DNA of 64,000 nucleotides from Cellulomonas sp. Root485. GTDB taxonomy: Bacteria; Actinomycetota; Actinomycetes; Actinomycetales; Cellulomonadaceae. The position numbers and the translations under genes are program-made. Shown here piece after piece: positions 54,801 through 63,500 of the stretch (positions are counted from its first letter, which is position 1; each line of letters starts with the position of its first letter). Location of the stretch: NCBI RefSeq assembly GCF_001426705.1, contig NZ_LMFC01000003.1:232995-296994 (forward strand), read 5' to 3'. The notes below the pieces were generated by a model. The model was given only the letters and a program-made list of their open reading frames with translations, searched no databases and was not told the origin of the DNA.

Positions 54801-54931
54801 TTGGCGGCTATCGCCGTAAGCACGTCCGCTTCGAGATCGAGGTACGCAGGCACCGCGTCGGCTGTCTCGGTATACACAACATCGGCGATTGCCTCCGTCC
54901 AACGTCCGTACTGCCGCCACGTCGCGTCCAC
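51896..54931 (-). CDS. large protein of unknown function, first gene of the helicase operon (DruH-like position)
   Basis: 1011 aa, no signal peptide or membrane helix. I do not recognise a domain. One zinc ribbon-like element (CVVTGAHH about 641, CKYCGLVKRS about 672) sits in the C-terminal third; the N-terminal 250 residues are helical (RQYGRWTEAIADVVY onward). GTG 54931 has a strong GCAGGAG ribosome-binding site 6 nt upstream and is preferred to the longer frame reaching 55102. The stop is adjacent to the helicase's start region, and the size and order are those of DruH before DruE in type III Druantia; homology to DruH itself is not shown. Confidence 0.75.
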   Translation of the reverse strand: MDATWRQYGRWTEAIADVVYTETADAVPAYLDLEADVLTAIAAKVGFQGAARDGLRDAVLGVTSAGGSFSLAPLMQHEDAWRQARGVEDPPPGLGFLAVTVLAAEEMGAADDGFSQNAYYARLSTLLGLPADSHDVRSQYMARAEQLWGDLNRWLERLEGRRGTPTAYSLSYRYVGLPVSQALVREGDRRRFPVFFAQYGLPAGSEMAPEALERYLDAWFASESCPISALLKKLWGRGSARERIATVAAVELAGWDGTVEAGQTPQASSVQRTALMAQLRRGFMGESLDLALTVRAAADDDIASGVEVESAEGHWMPVGFVPAAANVWRTSYSGDIDVSSVLEGVVRLRTAAAVDRPMLHHPRSVVPLVLDELQAAYVEAERLQLNVDTMVLVRTSARGRPLAASVVKILETCARPGFVVHEHLAGLPEGWTLVSDVQLFSSPGAATPYNELVPLARDQLTIAGGMRIPSRIRKWSAVAPPELRASVESAAHLSIVLSDGDDRKKELHRWTTEGGALVVALADADLPVGDYGVALFAGEAKSPLQQATVRLRSADETDPGWELAPRLVYGLTTPGGPVAMLTARELDGVVPDVFIDGAAAEGDNPARPAALLKASKSLVWKAKGESSPAPVVRIGTPDPKSCVVTGAHHLEYPTFMGGWQPKYIDGVCKYCGLVKRSPGWIPRHAQKRLAAPDGGHIEVADLPPVEHAPARLWDAALDAIMHLGGGTAAGLTSIASQIDGSALFTNGFPGRLEALSHVAIERAADGAPERWEVSPSCLVPRGSDSVELVGFWPDSLIDDLLDSAGLGRDRLRREPADGQPSRRLVDGADAMAVTAAAEESGVARVVWDATDDMLRALPPLSAVASELPRRPMPGFSQAERFVVDSASWVETSDVSLPGAYRLARGFERLHVFRSDDDVAAGEALQASVYLVKHLAANALGRSLAMHLSKHGYLAVPLGSDLPGLYERAAVLASGVLPRVTTLAGGGIKRRCLIYPEITSEQADLLTTLLSR

Positions 54932-55229
54932 TGCTACTCCTGCCTCATTGGCCTCCGATGTCAGGATGGTGGACCCGACCGCTGACACGGAAGGCCTCCA
55001 AACTGCCCTTTCATGGCCTACGTCCTCTCGTAAGCCTGCAAAGTCACCCGTTGCGCGTAGCGCTCGGGGCCGAGGACACGCTTGACTCTTGCGGGCCGGC
55101 ATCGGAATCGATGCAGGCTCCGGTGTTCATCTCAGTGCGTACGCCACTGGGTGCGACGCCGGACCAGGACGGCGTGGCGACCGGACTGCCCGAGGACCTC
55201 GGTTTAGTCGGAGTCGGTACCCCTTCTCG

Positions 55230-56531
55230 CTGTCCCGCTCCGGGCTTAGTGGAGGCTCGGAACTGACGCGTCGACGGTAGTCGGCGGGGTTGTGTGCGTA
55301 GTTGTTCGTCTCGAGCTCGACGGGTGGGATGGTGCCGATCTCGCCGTGCAGGCGTCGGTGGTTGAACCAGTCGACATACTCGGCCGTCGCGATCTCGAGG
55401 TCGTCGATGGTCTTCCAGGGTCCGCGGTTGCGGACCAGTTCGGCCTTGAACAGTGAGTTGAAGCCCTCGGCGAGGGCGTTGTCGTAGGAGTCGCCGGTCG
55501 AGCCGACGGACGCGACCACGCCGGCCTCGGCGAGGCGCTGGGTGTAGCGGATGGCGAGGTACTGGACTCCCTTGTCGCTGTGGTGGACCAACCCGGTGAC
55601 GTCGCGGCCCTCGCGCTGCCGGGTCCAGATGCCCATCTCGAGGGCGTCCAGGGCGACGTCGGTGCGCAAGCTCTTGGACAGCTGCCAGCCGACCACTCGT
55701 CGGGAGTGGACGTCGGTGACGAACGCCGCGTAGACCCAGCCGGAGAACGTTCGGCAGTAGGTGATGTCAGCGACCCACAGCTGGTCCGGTCCGGTCGCGG
55801 TGAACTGCCGCTCGACCAGGTCCGGGCGCAGGTCAGGGCCGGTTCCCGGGATCGTGGCGCTTGGCCCCTTGGCTCGGCTGATGCCGCGCAGCCCGGCCGC
55901 CCGCATCAACCGTTCGATCGTGCAACGGGCGACCTGGTGCCCGTCGCGGTGCGGCTGGGGTGTACCTTGCGGACCCCGTAGACGCCGTAGCTCTCGGCGC
56001 GGACTCGCTCGATCAGCGCGCCGGTCACCGCATCGCTGCGCATGCGTCGTGACGTTGCACGCGACTTGGCCGCGTAGTACGTGCCCGGGGCGACCTGCAG
56101 GTCTTGGCAGATCGGCTCGACCCCGAACTCCTCGCGGTGGGTGTCGATGAACGCGACTACCTGCTGTGTGGGCGGTCGGGCTCCGCCGCGAAGAAAGTCG
56201 ACGCCGCCCGCAAGATCGCATTCGACCGACGCAGCTCACGGTTCTCCCGCTCCAGCTCAGCCAACCGCTGCGCGTCACTGCTCGACGTGCCGGATCACTC
56301 GCCGCCGTCGATCTCGGCCTGCATGACCCAGATCCGCAAACGTCTCGGGATTGATCCCCAACTGTTCACCGACCCGCCGCAACGCCCCCACACGCGTAGC
56401 CGGGTCACGCCGCAGATCGACCGCCATCCGGATCGCTCGCTCCCGAAGTTCCTCGGGGTACTTCCTCGGTGCCGCCATGACTCTCATCCTTCCGGCGAAT
56501 AAGAGCCTCCATCAGACCCGGAGCGGGACAG
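55230..56531 (-). mobile_element. degenerate IS3-family insertion sequence
   Basis: About 1.3 kb with 29-bp imperfect terminal inverted repeats: CTGTCCCGCTCCGGG at the left and its complement CCCGGAGCGGGACAG at the right, with TG/CA outer ends. Contains a two-frame transposase on the minus strand. No target duplication is visible at the flanks, and flanking sequence on the left does not continue the integrase found on the right, suggesting a deletion next to the element. Confidence 0.85.
55231..56478 (-). pseudogene. IS3-family transposase (orfA/orfB), broken
   Basis: OrfA begins MAAPRKYPEELRERAIRM with the helix-turn-helix but is shifted after INPET and also meets a TGA. OrfB keeps an rve integrase core (ATGPDQLWVADITYCRTFSGW, VTDVHSRRVVGW, ALEMGIW, HHSDKGVQY, ... 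NALAEGFNSLFKAEL) with the D-D-E residues. Its N-terminal third is in another frame, and the last codons run through the inverted repeat with no stop. Several lesions, therefore inactive. Confidence 0.85.
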
Positions 56532-57031
56532 AGTGCTTGGCGCTGCGCGTGGAGGACCTCGACCTCGATGCCATATCCCACGCTCACCGTGACCGGAACG
56601 GTCGAGAGGGCGGACGGCCGGCTGACGAGACAGCCCAAGCCCAAGTCGGACTCCTCCCGGCGCACCATCACGCTGCCGACGTTCATCGTGAGAGAGATCC
56701 GGACGGCGCTGGACCTTGGGCTCGACGGTGGCCGGACGATCTGGTCTTTCCCTCCACCAAGGGCTCGCCACGGTCACCGGGTCGAGTGCGCGACCAGCTG
56801 CGTGCGGCGCAGGAGAACCTTGGCACCGACGTCACACCGCACGACTTCCGCCGCACCGTTGCGACGCAAGTAGCCAGGGGCAGCACTCTCGCCCACGCGA
56901 CAGCCCTGCTCGGCCATGCGGACGAGAGCACTACGGCACGGCACTACGTGCAGCGAATCCACCTCGCCCCGGACCTGCGCGTTGTCCCCGCCCAGCTCGT
57001 CGCTCAGGCGTCGGATGAGGCCTCGATTTGA
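56532..57031 (+). pseudogene. tyrosine-family site-specific integrase, 5'-truncated and frameshifted
   Basis: The catalytic half of a phage-type integrase. LALRVEDLDLDA is in one frame, the beta region TLTVTGTVERADGRL and TITLPTFIVREI in a second, and DVTPHDFRRTVAT (H-x-x-R box), ATALLGHADESTTARHYV (catalytic Tyr in HYV) back in the first. The N-terminal part including the first catalytic Arg is missing, cut by the IS. It ends 62 bp from the right attachment repeat, the usual place for an island integrase. Confidence 0.88.
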
Positions 57032-57066
57032 GGCACTGTGGAGCCAAAGTCGAGCAGCGGGAACGA

Positions 57067-57110
57067 CGAAGGACCCCACAGCCGCATGTTCATGCGGGTG
57101 GGGCCCTTCG
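57067..57110 (-). terminator. terminator after tRNA-Ser(CGA), hybrid at the right boundary
   Basis: CGAAGGACCCCAC / GTGGGGCCCTTCG, 13 bp with one A-C mismatch; the right arm lies in the attachment repeat and the left arm is island-side. The copy at 43356-43399 is perfect. Confidence 0.75.
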
Positions 57111-57127
57111 ACTGGCGGTAGCGGTGG
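57093..57127. other. right attachment site (attR), 35-bp direct repeat
   Basis: Identical to 43382-43416. Positions 57113-57127 are the 3' end of the tRNA-Ser(CGA) gene including CCA, so integration restored the tRNA. Confidence 0.9.
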
Positions 57128-57202
57128 GATTTGAACCCACGGTGGACTTTCACCCACACACGCTTTCGAGGCGTGCTCCTTAGGCCGCTCGGACACGCTA
57201 CC
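57113..57202 (-). tRNA. tRNA-Ser (anticodon CGA)
   Basis: Minus strand: acceptor GGTAGCG/CGCTACC, discriminator G and encoded CCA, anticodon CGA in CCTCGAAAG, long variable arm, T-arm GTGGGTTCAAATCCCAC. Target of island integration at its 3' end. Confidence 0.97.
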
Positions 57203-57261
57203 TCGGCGAGAAGGGTACCTGGTCGGGACCCCGACTCACGAATCCGCCGTACCGTGGACGG

Positions 57262-58113
57262 ATGGAGGCGCGCCCGATGACCGCAGGCTCGCTGGCGGAC
57301 GTCGTCGAGGTGCTCGCCGGCCATCGCCTCGCGGCGCTCACGGGGGCGGGTGTCTCGACGGACTCCGGCATCCCCGACTACCGCGGGCCCGACTCGCCGC
57401 CACGCACGCCGATGACGTTCCAGCAGTTCACGGCCGACGAGGGGTTCCGCCGCCACTACTGGGCGCGCAACCACGTCGGGTGGCGGCACGTGCACCGGAC
57501 GATGCCGAACGCGGGGCACCGCGCGCTGGCCGCCCTGGAGCACCGCGGGGTGGTCACGGGCCTGATCACGCAGAACGTCGACCTCCTGCACGAGGCGGCG
57601 GGCTCCCGGCACGTCATCGACCTGCACGGTCGCTACGACCGGGTGCGGTGCCTGTCCTGCGGGATCGTCATCTCCCGCGCCGAGCTGGCCGACCGCCTCG
57701 ACACGCTGAACCCCGGGTTCAGCGCTGCGGTGGCGGACATCGAGATCGCGCCGGACGCCGACGCGGTCATCGAGCAGACCAGCCACTTCGTCGTCGCGGA
57801 CTGCAGCGCGTGCGGCGGGATGCTCAAGCCGGACATCGTGTACTTCGGGGAGAACGTGCCGCGGGAGCGCGTGGAGCGGGCGTTCGCGATGGTCGACGCG
57901 GCGGATGCTGTGCTGGTCGCGGGGTCGTCGCTGACCGTCCAGTCGGGGTTGCGGTTCGTGCGGCACGCGGCCCAGACGGGCAAGCCGGTGGTCGTCGTGA
58001 ACCGGGGTGCCACGCGTGGCGACAGGTACGCGGCGGTGACGCTGGACGCGGGGACGTCGGAGACGCTGACCGACCTGGCCGAGACCCTTCCGGCGGCCCG
58101 TCAGTCGCGCTGA
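57262..58113 (+). CDS. cobB: Sir2-family NAD-dependent protein deacetylase
   Basis: 283 aa. NAD-binding ALTGAGVSTDSGIPDYRG, QNVDLLHEAAGS with the Q-N-x-D motif, catalytic His in IDLHGRY, and a zinc site CLSCG plus CSACGG. This is the ordinary class II-like bacterial/actinobacterial sirtuin layout, deacetylating lysines. It is outside the island's right repeat and is not a defence-type SIR2. ATG 57262. Tail overlaps the convergent deaminase gene by 13 bp. Confidence 0.93.
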   Translation: MEARPMTAGSLADVVEVLAGHRLAALTGAGVSTDSGIPDYRGPDSPPRTPMTFQQFTADEGFRRHYWARNHVGWRHVHRTMPNAGHRALAALEHRGVVTGLITQNVDLLHEAAGSRHVIDLHGRYDRVRCLSCGIVISRAELADRLDTLNPGFSAAVADIEIAPDADAVIEQTSHFVVADCSACGGMLKPDIVYFGENVPRERVERAFAMVDAADAVLVAGSSLTVQSGLRFVRHAAQTGKPVVVVNRGATRGDRYAAVTLDAGTSETLTDLAETLPAARQSR

Positions 58114-58574
58114 GCCTCGAAGAACCTCTGCAGCAGCAGCCCGCACTCCTCCGCACGCACGCCGCCGACGACCTCGACGCGGTGGTTCAGCCGCCGGTCC
58201 CGCACGACGTCCCACTGCGACCCGCAGGCCCCCGCCTTCGGGTCCCATGCGCCGAGCACGAGGCGCGGGATGCGGGCCAGCACGGTGGCGCCGGCGCACA
58301 TGAGACACGGCTCCAGGGTCACCACGAGGGTGCAGTCGTCCAGCCGCCACCGCCCGAGCCTGTCGGCGGCGGACCTCAGCGCCAGGATCTCCGCGTGACC
58401 GGTGGGATCGTCGTCGACCTCCCGACGGTTCCGCCCGCGGCCGACGACGTCACCGGTCGGGCCGACGACCACCGCGCCCACCGGGACGTCGCCCGTGAGC
58501 ACCGCGCGACGGGCCTCGTCGAGCGCGAGCCCCATCGCCCACGCGTCGGCCGCCTGCCACGGACGGAGAGTCAT
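58101..58574 (-). CDS. tadA: tRNA-specific adenosine deaminase-like protein
   Basis: 157 aa cytidine/deoxycytidylate deaminase fold. Zinc and proton-shuttle motif GHAEILALR (H-A-E) and PCLMCAGA (P-C-x2-C) are present, with VPVGAVVVG at the N-terminal strand, as in TadA, which makes inosine at the wobble position of tRNA-Arg. ATG 58574 preferred over an upstream ATG. Neighbouring upp is divergent and 42 bp away. Confidence 0.9.
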   Translation of the reverse strand: MTLRPWQAADAWAMGLALDEARRAVLTGDVPVGAVVVGPTGDVVGRGRNRREVDDDPTGHAEILALRSAADRLGRWRLDDCTLVVTLEPCLMCAGATVLARIPRLVLGAWDPKAGACGSQWDVVRDRRLNHRVEVVGGVRAEECGLLLQRFFEAQRD

Positions 58575-58615
58575 GGGGGCATCATGGCGCACCCAGTGCC
58601 CGGTAGGTTGAGGCC

Positions 58616-59251
58616 ATGCGCCTGCACGTCGCGGACCACCCCCTGGTCGCCCACAAGCTCACCGTCCTGCGCGACCAGAACACTGCGTCGCCGACCTTCC
58701 GGCTCCTGGTCGACGAGCTGGTCACGCTGCTCGCCTACGAGGCGACCCGGCACGTCCACGTCGAGTCCGTCGACATCGTCACCCCCGTCACCGCGACGAC
58801 CGGCGTCAAGCTGGCCGACCCGCGCCCGCTCGTCGTGCCGATCCTGCGCGCCGGCCTCGGGATGCTGGACGGGATGACGCGCCTGCTGCCGACGGCCGAG
58901 GTCGGCTTCCTCGGGATGCAGCGCGACGAGGAGACCCTCGAGGCCATCACGTACGCGAACCGGCTCCCCGACGACCTGTCGGGCCGTCAGTGCTTCCTGC
59001 TGGACCCCATGCTGGCCACCGGCGGCACCCTGGTCGCCGCGATCGACTTCCTGCTGGCCCGCGGCGCTCGCGACGTCACCGCGGTCTGCCTCCTGGCCGC
59101 GCCCGAGGGCCTCGCGGTCGTCGAGCAGGCCGTGGGCGACCGGGCCGACGTGTCTGTCGTGGTCGCCGCCGTCGACGAGCGCCTCAACGACAAGGCGTAC
59201 ATCGTGCCGGGGCTCGGGGACGCCGGAGACCGGCTGTACGGGGTCGTCTGA
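58616..59251 (+). CDS. upp: uracil phosphoribosyltransferase
   Basis: 211 aa, full length. It converts uracil and PRPP to UMP in pyrimidine salvage. The PRPP loop is [20 protein letters not shown] (about 125-144) and the C-terminal uracil-binding [15 protein letters not shown] is intact. ATG 58616. A strong terminator follows. Confidence 0.97.
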   Translation: MRLHVADHPLVAHKLTVLRDQNTASPTFRLLVDELVTLLAYEATRHVHVESVDIVTPVTATTGVKLADPRPLVVPILRAGLGMLDGMTRLLPTAEVGFLGMQRDEETLEAITYANRLPDDLSGRQCFLLDPMLATGGTLVAAIDFLLARGARDVTAVCLLAAPEGLAVVEQAVGDRADVSVVVAAVDERLNDKAYIVPGLGDAGDRLYGVV

Positions 59252-59267
59252 TCCTGCTTTCCGCCAC

Positions 59268-59300
59268 GGGCGGGAGCAGCGCTTCGCGGCGCTCCCGCCC
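59268..59300 (+). terminator. terminator of upp
   Basis: 10-bp perfect stem GGGCGGGAGC / GCTCCCGCCC, 13-nt loop, 17 bases after the stop. The remaining gap to 59519 has no evident gene. Confidence 0.8.
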
Positions 59301-59519
59301 TTCGCTGCACCCCGGATCCGCTCGTCCCACGCCCTGGGACAGCGCCGATTCCCCCTTGGTCCGGGCGAGCTTGCGTGCGACAGTCGCCTCATGTCCACGT
59401 CTGCGCTGCGCCTCGCCGCCGCGTATCCGTGCGCGTGTCATCGGTCCTGATCCACCAGGCCCCGACCACACCGCCGCCCGTCCACCGGGCCCGCGGACCG
59501 CGCACACCCCGGAGACGTC

Positions 59520-59786
59520 ATGGCACTTCCTGCACCGTTACCCGCCCCGCAGCCGGGCCTGCTCCTGTACGTGAGCCTGCCTGAGGGGACTGCCCGAGCG
59601 CCCGGCGACCTGGCCGAGGTCGCCGAGGTGCTGCGCGAGTTCGCCACCGAGATGCTGCCCGGCGCCGAGACGTACACCGCGCTGTCGCTCGCACCGGCCG
59701 GGTCCGACGACGTGCACCGGCTCGGCGACCGCATGAGCCATCTGCGGCTCCTCGACGTGCTCGCCGACCCGGGTGACGCCGGCTGA
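59520..59786 (+). CDS. small hypothetical protein
   Basis: 88 aa, Pro/Leu-rich start (MALPAPLPAPQPG) and a central helix EVAEVLREFATEMLPGAETYTALSL. No motif or family recognised, no signal peptide. Support is codon bias and the ATG; ribosome-binding site is weak (GGAGACGTC). Confidence 0.5.
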   Translation: MALPAPLPAPQPGLLLYVSLPEGTARAPGDLAEVAEVLREFATEMLPGAETYTALSLAPAGSDDVHRLGDRMSHLRLLDVLADPGDAG

Positions 59787-59837
59787 CCCCCGCTCCCCCG
59801 CTCGCAGGTCCCGGTCGGCGTGCTTACCGTGGGTGCC

Positions 59838-60503
59838 ATGCGCATCGCGATCGCCGGGGGCCACGGTCAGGTAGCGCGACACCTGTCCCGGGCGCTGACC
59901 GCGCGCGGTGACGTCCCCGTCGCGCTGGTGCGTCAGCTCCGGCACGTCGACGACGTCGTCGCGGACGGCGCCGAGGGGGTGGTCCTCGACCTGGAGCGCG
60001 CGAACGCGCGGGACGTCGCCGAGGCGATCGCCGGCGCCGACGCCGTCGTGTTCGCCGCGGGCGCCGGTCCGGGCAGCGGGATCGACCGCAAGGACACCGT
60101 GGACCGGGCGGCGGCAGGGTTGCTGGCCGACGGCGCCGAGCAGGCCGGGGTCCGGCGGTACGTGCTCGTCTCGTCGATGGGCGCCGGTGCACCCCCGCCC
60201 CCGGGGACCGACGAGGTGTTCGCCGCCTACCTCGTCGCCAAGCGCGCCGCGGAGCTCGACCTGCGGACCCGCGACCTCGACTGGACGATCCTGCGTCCCG
60301 GTGGCCTCACCGACGACGACCCGACGGGCTCGGTCCGGCTCGACGACTCGGTGCCGCGCGGCTCGATCCCCCGGGCCGACGTCGCCGCGGTCCTCGTCGC
60401 GCTGCTGCACGAGCCGCGCACGGCGGGGCTGGCCCTCGAGCTGATCGGCGGGGTCGTCCCCACCGACGCGGCGGTCGCCGCCGTCACGGAACGATCCGAC
60501 TGA
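59838..60503 (+). CDS. NAD(P)-binding SDR-like protein
   Basis: 221 aa atypical short-chain dehydrogenase (NmrA/NAD(P)H-binding type). Opening MRIAIAGGHGQVARHLSRAL (G-x-x-G-x-x-A/G), AVVFAAGAG, YVLVSSMGA and the K in VAKRAAELDLRTRDLDWTILRPGGL match the family. Cofactor binding is likely NADPH; substrate unknown. ATG 59838 starts the Rossmann strand directly. It is convergent with the long sigma fusion, 3 bp apart. Confidence 0.88.
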   Translation: MRIAIAGGHGQVARHLSRALTARGDVPVALVRQLRHVDDVVADGAEGVVLDLERANARDVAEAIAGADAVVFAAGAGPGSGIDRKDTVDRAAAGLLADGAEQAGVRRYVLVSSMGAGAPPPPGTDEVFAAYLVAKRAAELDLRTRDLDWTILRPGGLTDDDPTGSVRLDDSVPRGSIPRADVAAVLVALLHEPRTAGLALELIGGVVPTDAAVAAVTERSD

Positions 60504-60506
60504 CCG

Positions 60507-63500
60507 TCAGCCGCGCGGGGACTCGACCTCGGGGACCGGCTCGGACCGGAGCGTGATGGCTCCGATGAGGAACTGGTCCCCGGCGGTCACCGCGGTCAGC
60601 GAGCTCACGTCGCACGCGAGCCTGACCGGGCGGAAGCCCTTCGCGTCGGTGCCGAGGGAGTTGGTGGCCCGCCAGCCGGTCGCGGTGGAGTCGAAGGCGT
60701 TCGACGCGGAGCCGTCCGTCCCGCCCCATCGCGTCGGCACCAGCGCGCGCTGCACGGGGGCGGTCGGGGTGCCGAGGCACGTGTCGCCCAGCACGAGGCT
60801 GTCACCGGTCCCGGTGCGGTCACCCTCCCAGGCCACCACACCGATCCGGGCGAGCGTGCCCGCGTCGGCGGCGAACTCGAACGCGAGCGGCAGCACCGCG
60901 TGGCCGATCCACTGCCCGCCGTCGTAGACGGTCACGGACGCGTCCGACGTCGGGTCGGAGAACACGACGACGAGCGACCAGCCGGCGTAGTACGTCCGCT
61001 CCGAGTCGGTGGACGTGGCGCTCACTGCGATGTCGGCGACCGACCAGTCCCCAGCACCACCCGCAGCCACGAGCTCCGTGACGTCGGAGAAGGACTGGTA
61101 GTACCGCCGGCTGGCGTTGTCGGTGGGCTGCGCGAGCGTCGTGCCGGTCACCTCGGTGAAGGCGCCGCCGGGAGCCCGCAGCCGCGCCGTCGTGAGGGGC
61201 GCGCTCCACGTGTCCTTGGCTCCCGCGTTCGCCGACCAGTACAGCCCCGCGAACAGGATCTCGCGGCCGGCGGGGACGGCGAGCCGCGCCGTCGACGACA
61301 CGGGGACCGAGCTGCGCGGCGCCTTCGGTGCCGGCGACGCCTCGTCGAGCGGCACCATGGCGAACGAGTTGTTGTCCCGGTCGCCCTTCTCGATCGCCGG
61401 GGCACAGGTGGTGACGGTCAGCGAGCAGGACAGCAGCGGAGCGCCGATCTCGGTGACGTCCGCCGCGGTGAAGCTGTCGCGCACGTCCAGGCCGGCCGAC
61501 GACGTCTGCACCGAGCTCTGGCTCTGCGTCGTCGCGCCCACGGCCTCCACGGCGACGGAGGCGACACCCTTCGCGCTCCCGACCGACCGGACGCCCACCA
61601 GCACCTGCACGGTCGCGCCCGCGGTCACCGTCTTGAGGTCGCAGGTGACGGTGCGCAGGTCCGGCGACGCGGTGCACGCGTTCAGGGGCGACGCTCCGGC
61701 GTCGAGGTCGGCGCGCAGGTTGATGGGCAGGCTCAGCGTGGCGCGCGTGCTCTCCGCGTCGGCGCCGCTCGCGCGCAGGGTGAACGACGCGGTCCCCGTG
61801 CCGCCGGTGCCGATCCACACCTGCGGGTCGCCCTTGTCGAGGGTCAGCACGGGTGCCAGGGCGTCGACCACGATGCGGAGCTCGGTGGCGGGGTCGGCGT
61901 CGGGTGCCGCTGCGGTCGCGGTCACCGTGCCGACGGCACCGAAGGAGCCGGTGACGGCCTGCAGGGTGACGGGCAGGTCCAGCGTGGCGCCGGGGTCGAT
62001 CACTCCGGTGGTGCACTCCACGGTCGACGCCGAGCCGTCGGAGCAGGTCCAGGCACCCGGGACGACCGCCGGCGACCCGAAGCCCACCCCCGCGGGCCGA
62101 CCGAGCGTGACGGTGACACCCTGCGCGGGCAGGTCCCCGGTGTTCGAGACGCGCAGCTGCACGGTCGCGGGCGACCCGAGGGCGACGGTCGCGGCGTCCG
62201 GCCCGGTGACGGCCAGCGCGGCGGGGCGCTGCACGGTGAACGGGAAGGTGACGGTCTCCGAGGCGTTCCGTCCGCTCGGCGCCATCTCCACCGCCAGCAG
62301 ACCGGCGGTCGGCACCCCGGTCGGTGCCGCGGACAGCACCAACGAGAGCGGGACGTCGGACCGGGCCGCGACGGCACCCGGGTTGCAGATCAGGGGGCTC
62401 GGTCCGGTACAGGTCCACGGCGAGCCCGCCACGGTGACGCCGGTGACGCCCGCCGGCAGGTGCACCGACACGGCCCCGGCTCCGGCGGGGAGCCCCGTCC
62501 CGCCCATGTTGGCGACGGGGAGGTCCAGCTGGCGCGTCCGTCCGTTGACCAGCGAGAGGCCGGTCGGCACGCTGCGCAGCCCGAGGCGGGCCGGCGACGG
62601 TGCGATCGCGACCCGGATGGGCGGCGCGACGTAGTTGATGCCGGTACCCGTGACGCGCAGGCCGATCTCGCCGTCCGCCCGGTCGAAGGACTCGTCGATC
62701 GAGACCCGCAGCACCAGCGTCGACGTCGACAGGGCAGGCAGGCGGTCGAGCGTGCACCGGGCGACGGTGACGCCGGTCCCAGCACCGTCGACGCAGATCC
62801 AGCCGGCAGAGCCCATGACCGCGAAGCGCCCAGCGGCGAGCCCTTCGATGGCGGCCGCCGCGACGCCGTCGAGCGCGACACCCTCCGGCAGAGTCACCTC
62901 CGCGACCAGGTTCGTCGCTGCGGTGCCGCCGCTGTTGAGCAACCCGACGACGAGCTCCTGGCCGCCCAGCCCCGCTTCGAGGGTGAGCCCGCCGGGGGGC
63001 ACGTCGACCGACACCGAGGCGGGAGCCGGCGCAGGGGGCTCGGGCGGCACGACGGGGACTGCCGGGGTCGTCGCGGTGTCCGTGGGCCCGTCGGCCGTCA
63101 CGTCACCGGTGACGTCGGCGTCGGCGTCCTCGTCGTCCAGGATCAGGCCGTCCGCCAGGAGGTCGCTGGGCTCGGGCGTCGGGACGTCGGTGGGCTGCGG
63201 CGTCGGGACCACCACCGCCGCGCTGGCCGTCGGCTCGGGCGAGGCACTCGGGGACTCGCTGACCGTCGGTTCGGGCTCGGCGGTCGCGTCGTCGGGAGAG
63301 CCCAGGAGGTTGACGATGGCGACCGCGGCCACCGCGGCGAGCGCCACGCCGCCCACGACCGCCGCGGCGACGCCGAGCGGGATCGCGGCCAGGAACGCCG
63401 CCACGCCGCCGGCGGCTGCCGCACCACCTGCGGCTCCGGCGCCGACGGCAGTGACCGTTCCGGTCGTCGCCGCGGCACCCGCTGCCGTCCCGCTCCCTGC

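Larger units (their letters stand above)
43382..57127. mobile_element. integrative genomic island in tRNA-Ser(CGA), about 13.7 kb
   Basis: Bounded by 35-bp perfect direct repeats, one of them forming the 3' end of an intact tRNA gene. Carries a tyrosine-integrase remnant adjacent to the right repeat, as in tRNA-targeted islands, and cargo of lower GC than the flanks. No conjugation or replication gene is recognisable. Cargo: PIN-domain gene, nuclease, large helicase, large unknown protein, degenerate IS3 element. Confidence 0.88.

Noticed and set aside
46604..54931. DISARM system
   Set aside because: No methyltransferase or phospholipase-D gene accompanies the helicase, and the DUF1998-type region is fused to the helicase, not a separate DrmB.
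54932..55102. Longer N-terminus of the 1011-aa protein
   Set aside because: The GTG at 54931 has a strong Shine-Dalgarno, while the upstream extension has none and looks non-coding.
57262..58113. SIR2-family gene beside the island as a defence effector
   Set aside because: It has the ordinary CobB layout with a zinc site and lies outside the right attachment repeat.
60820..62757. Long minus-strand frame in another register within the sigma fusion
   Set aside because: Arg-rich shadow frame, inconsistent with third-position GC of the real gene.
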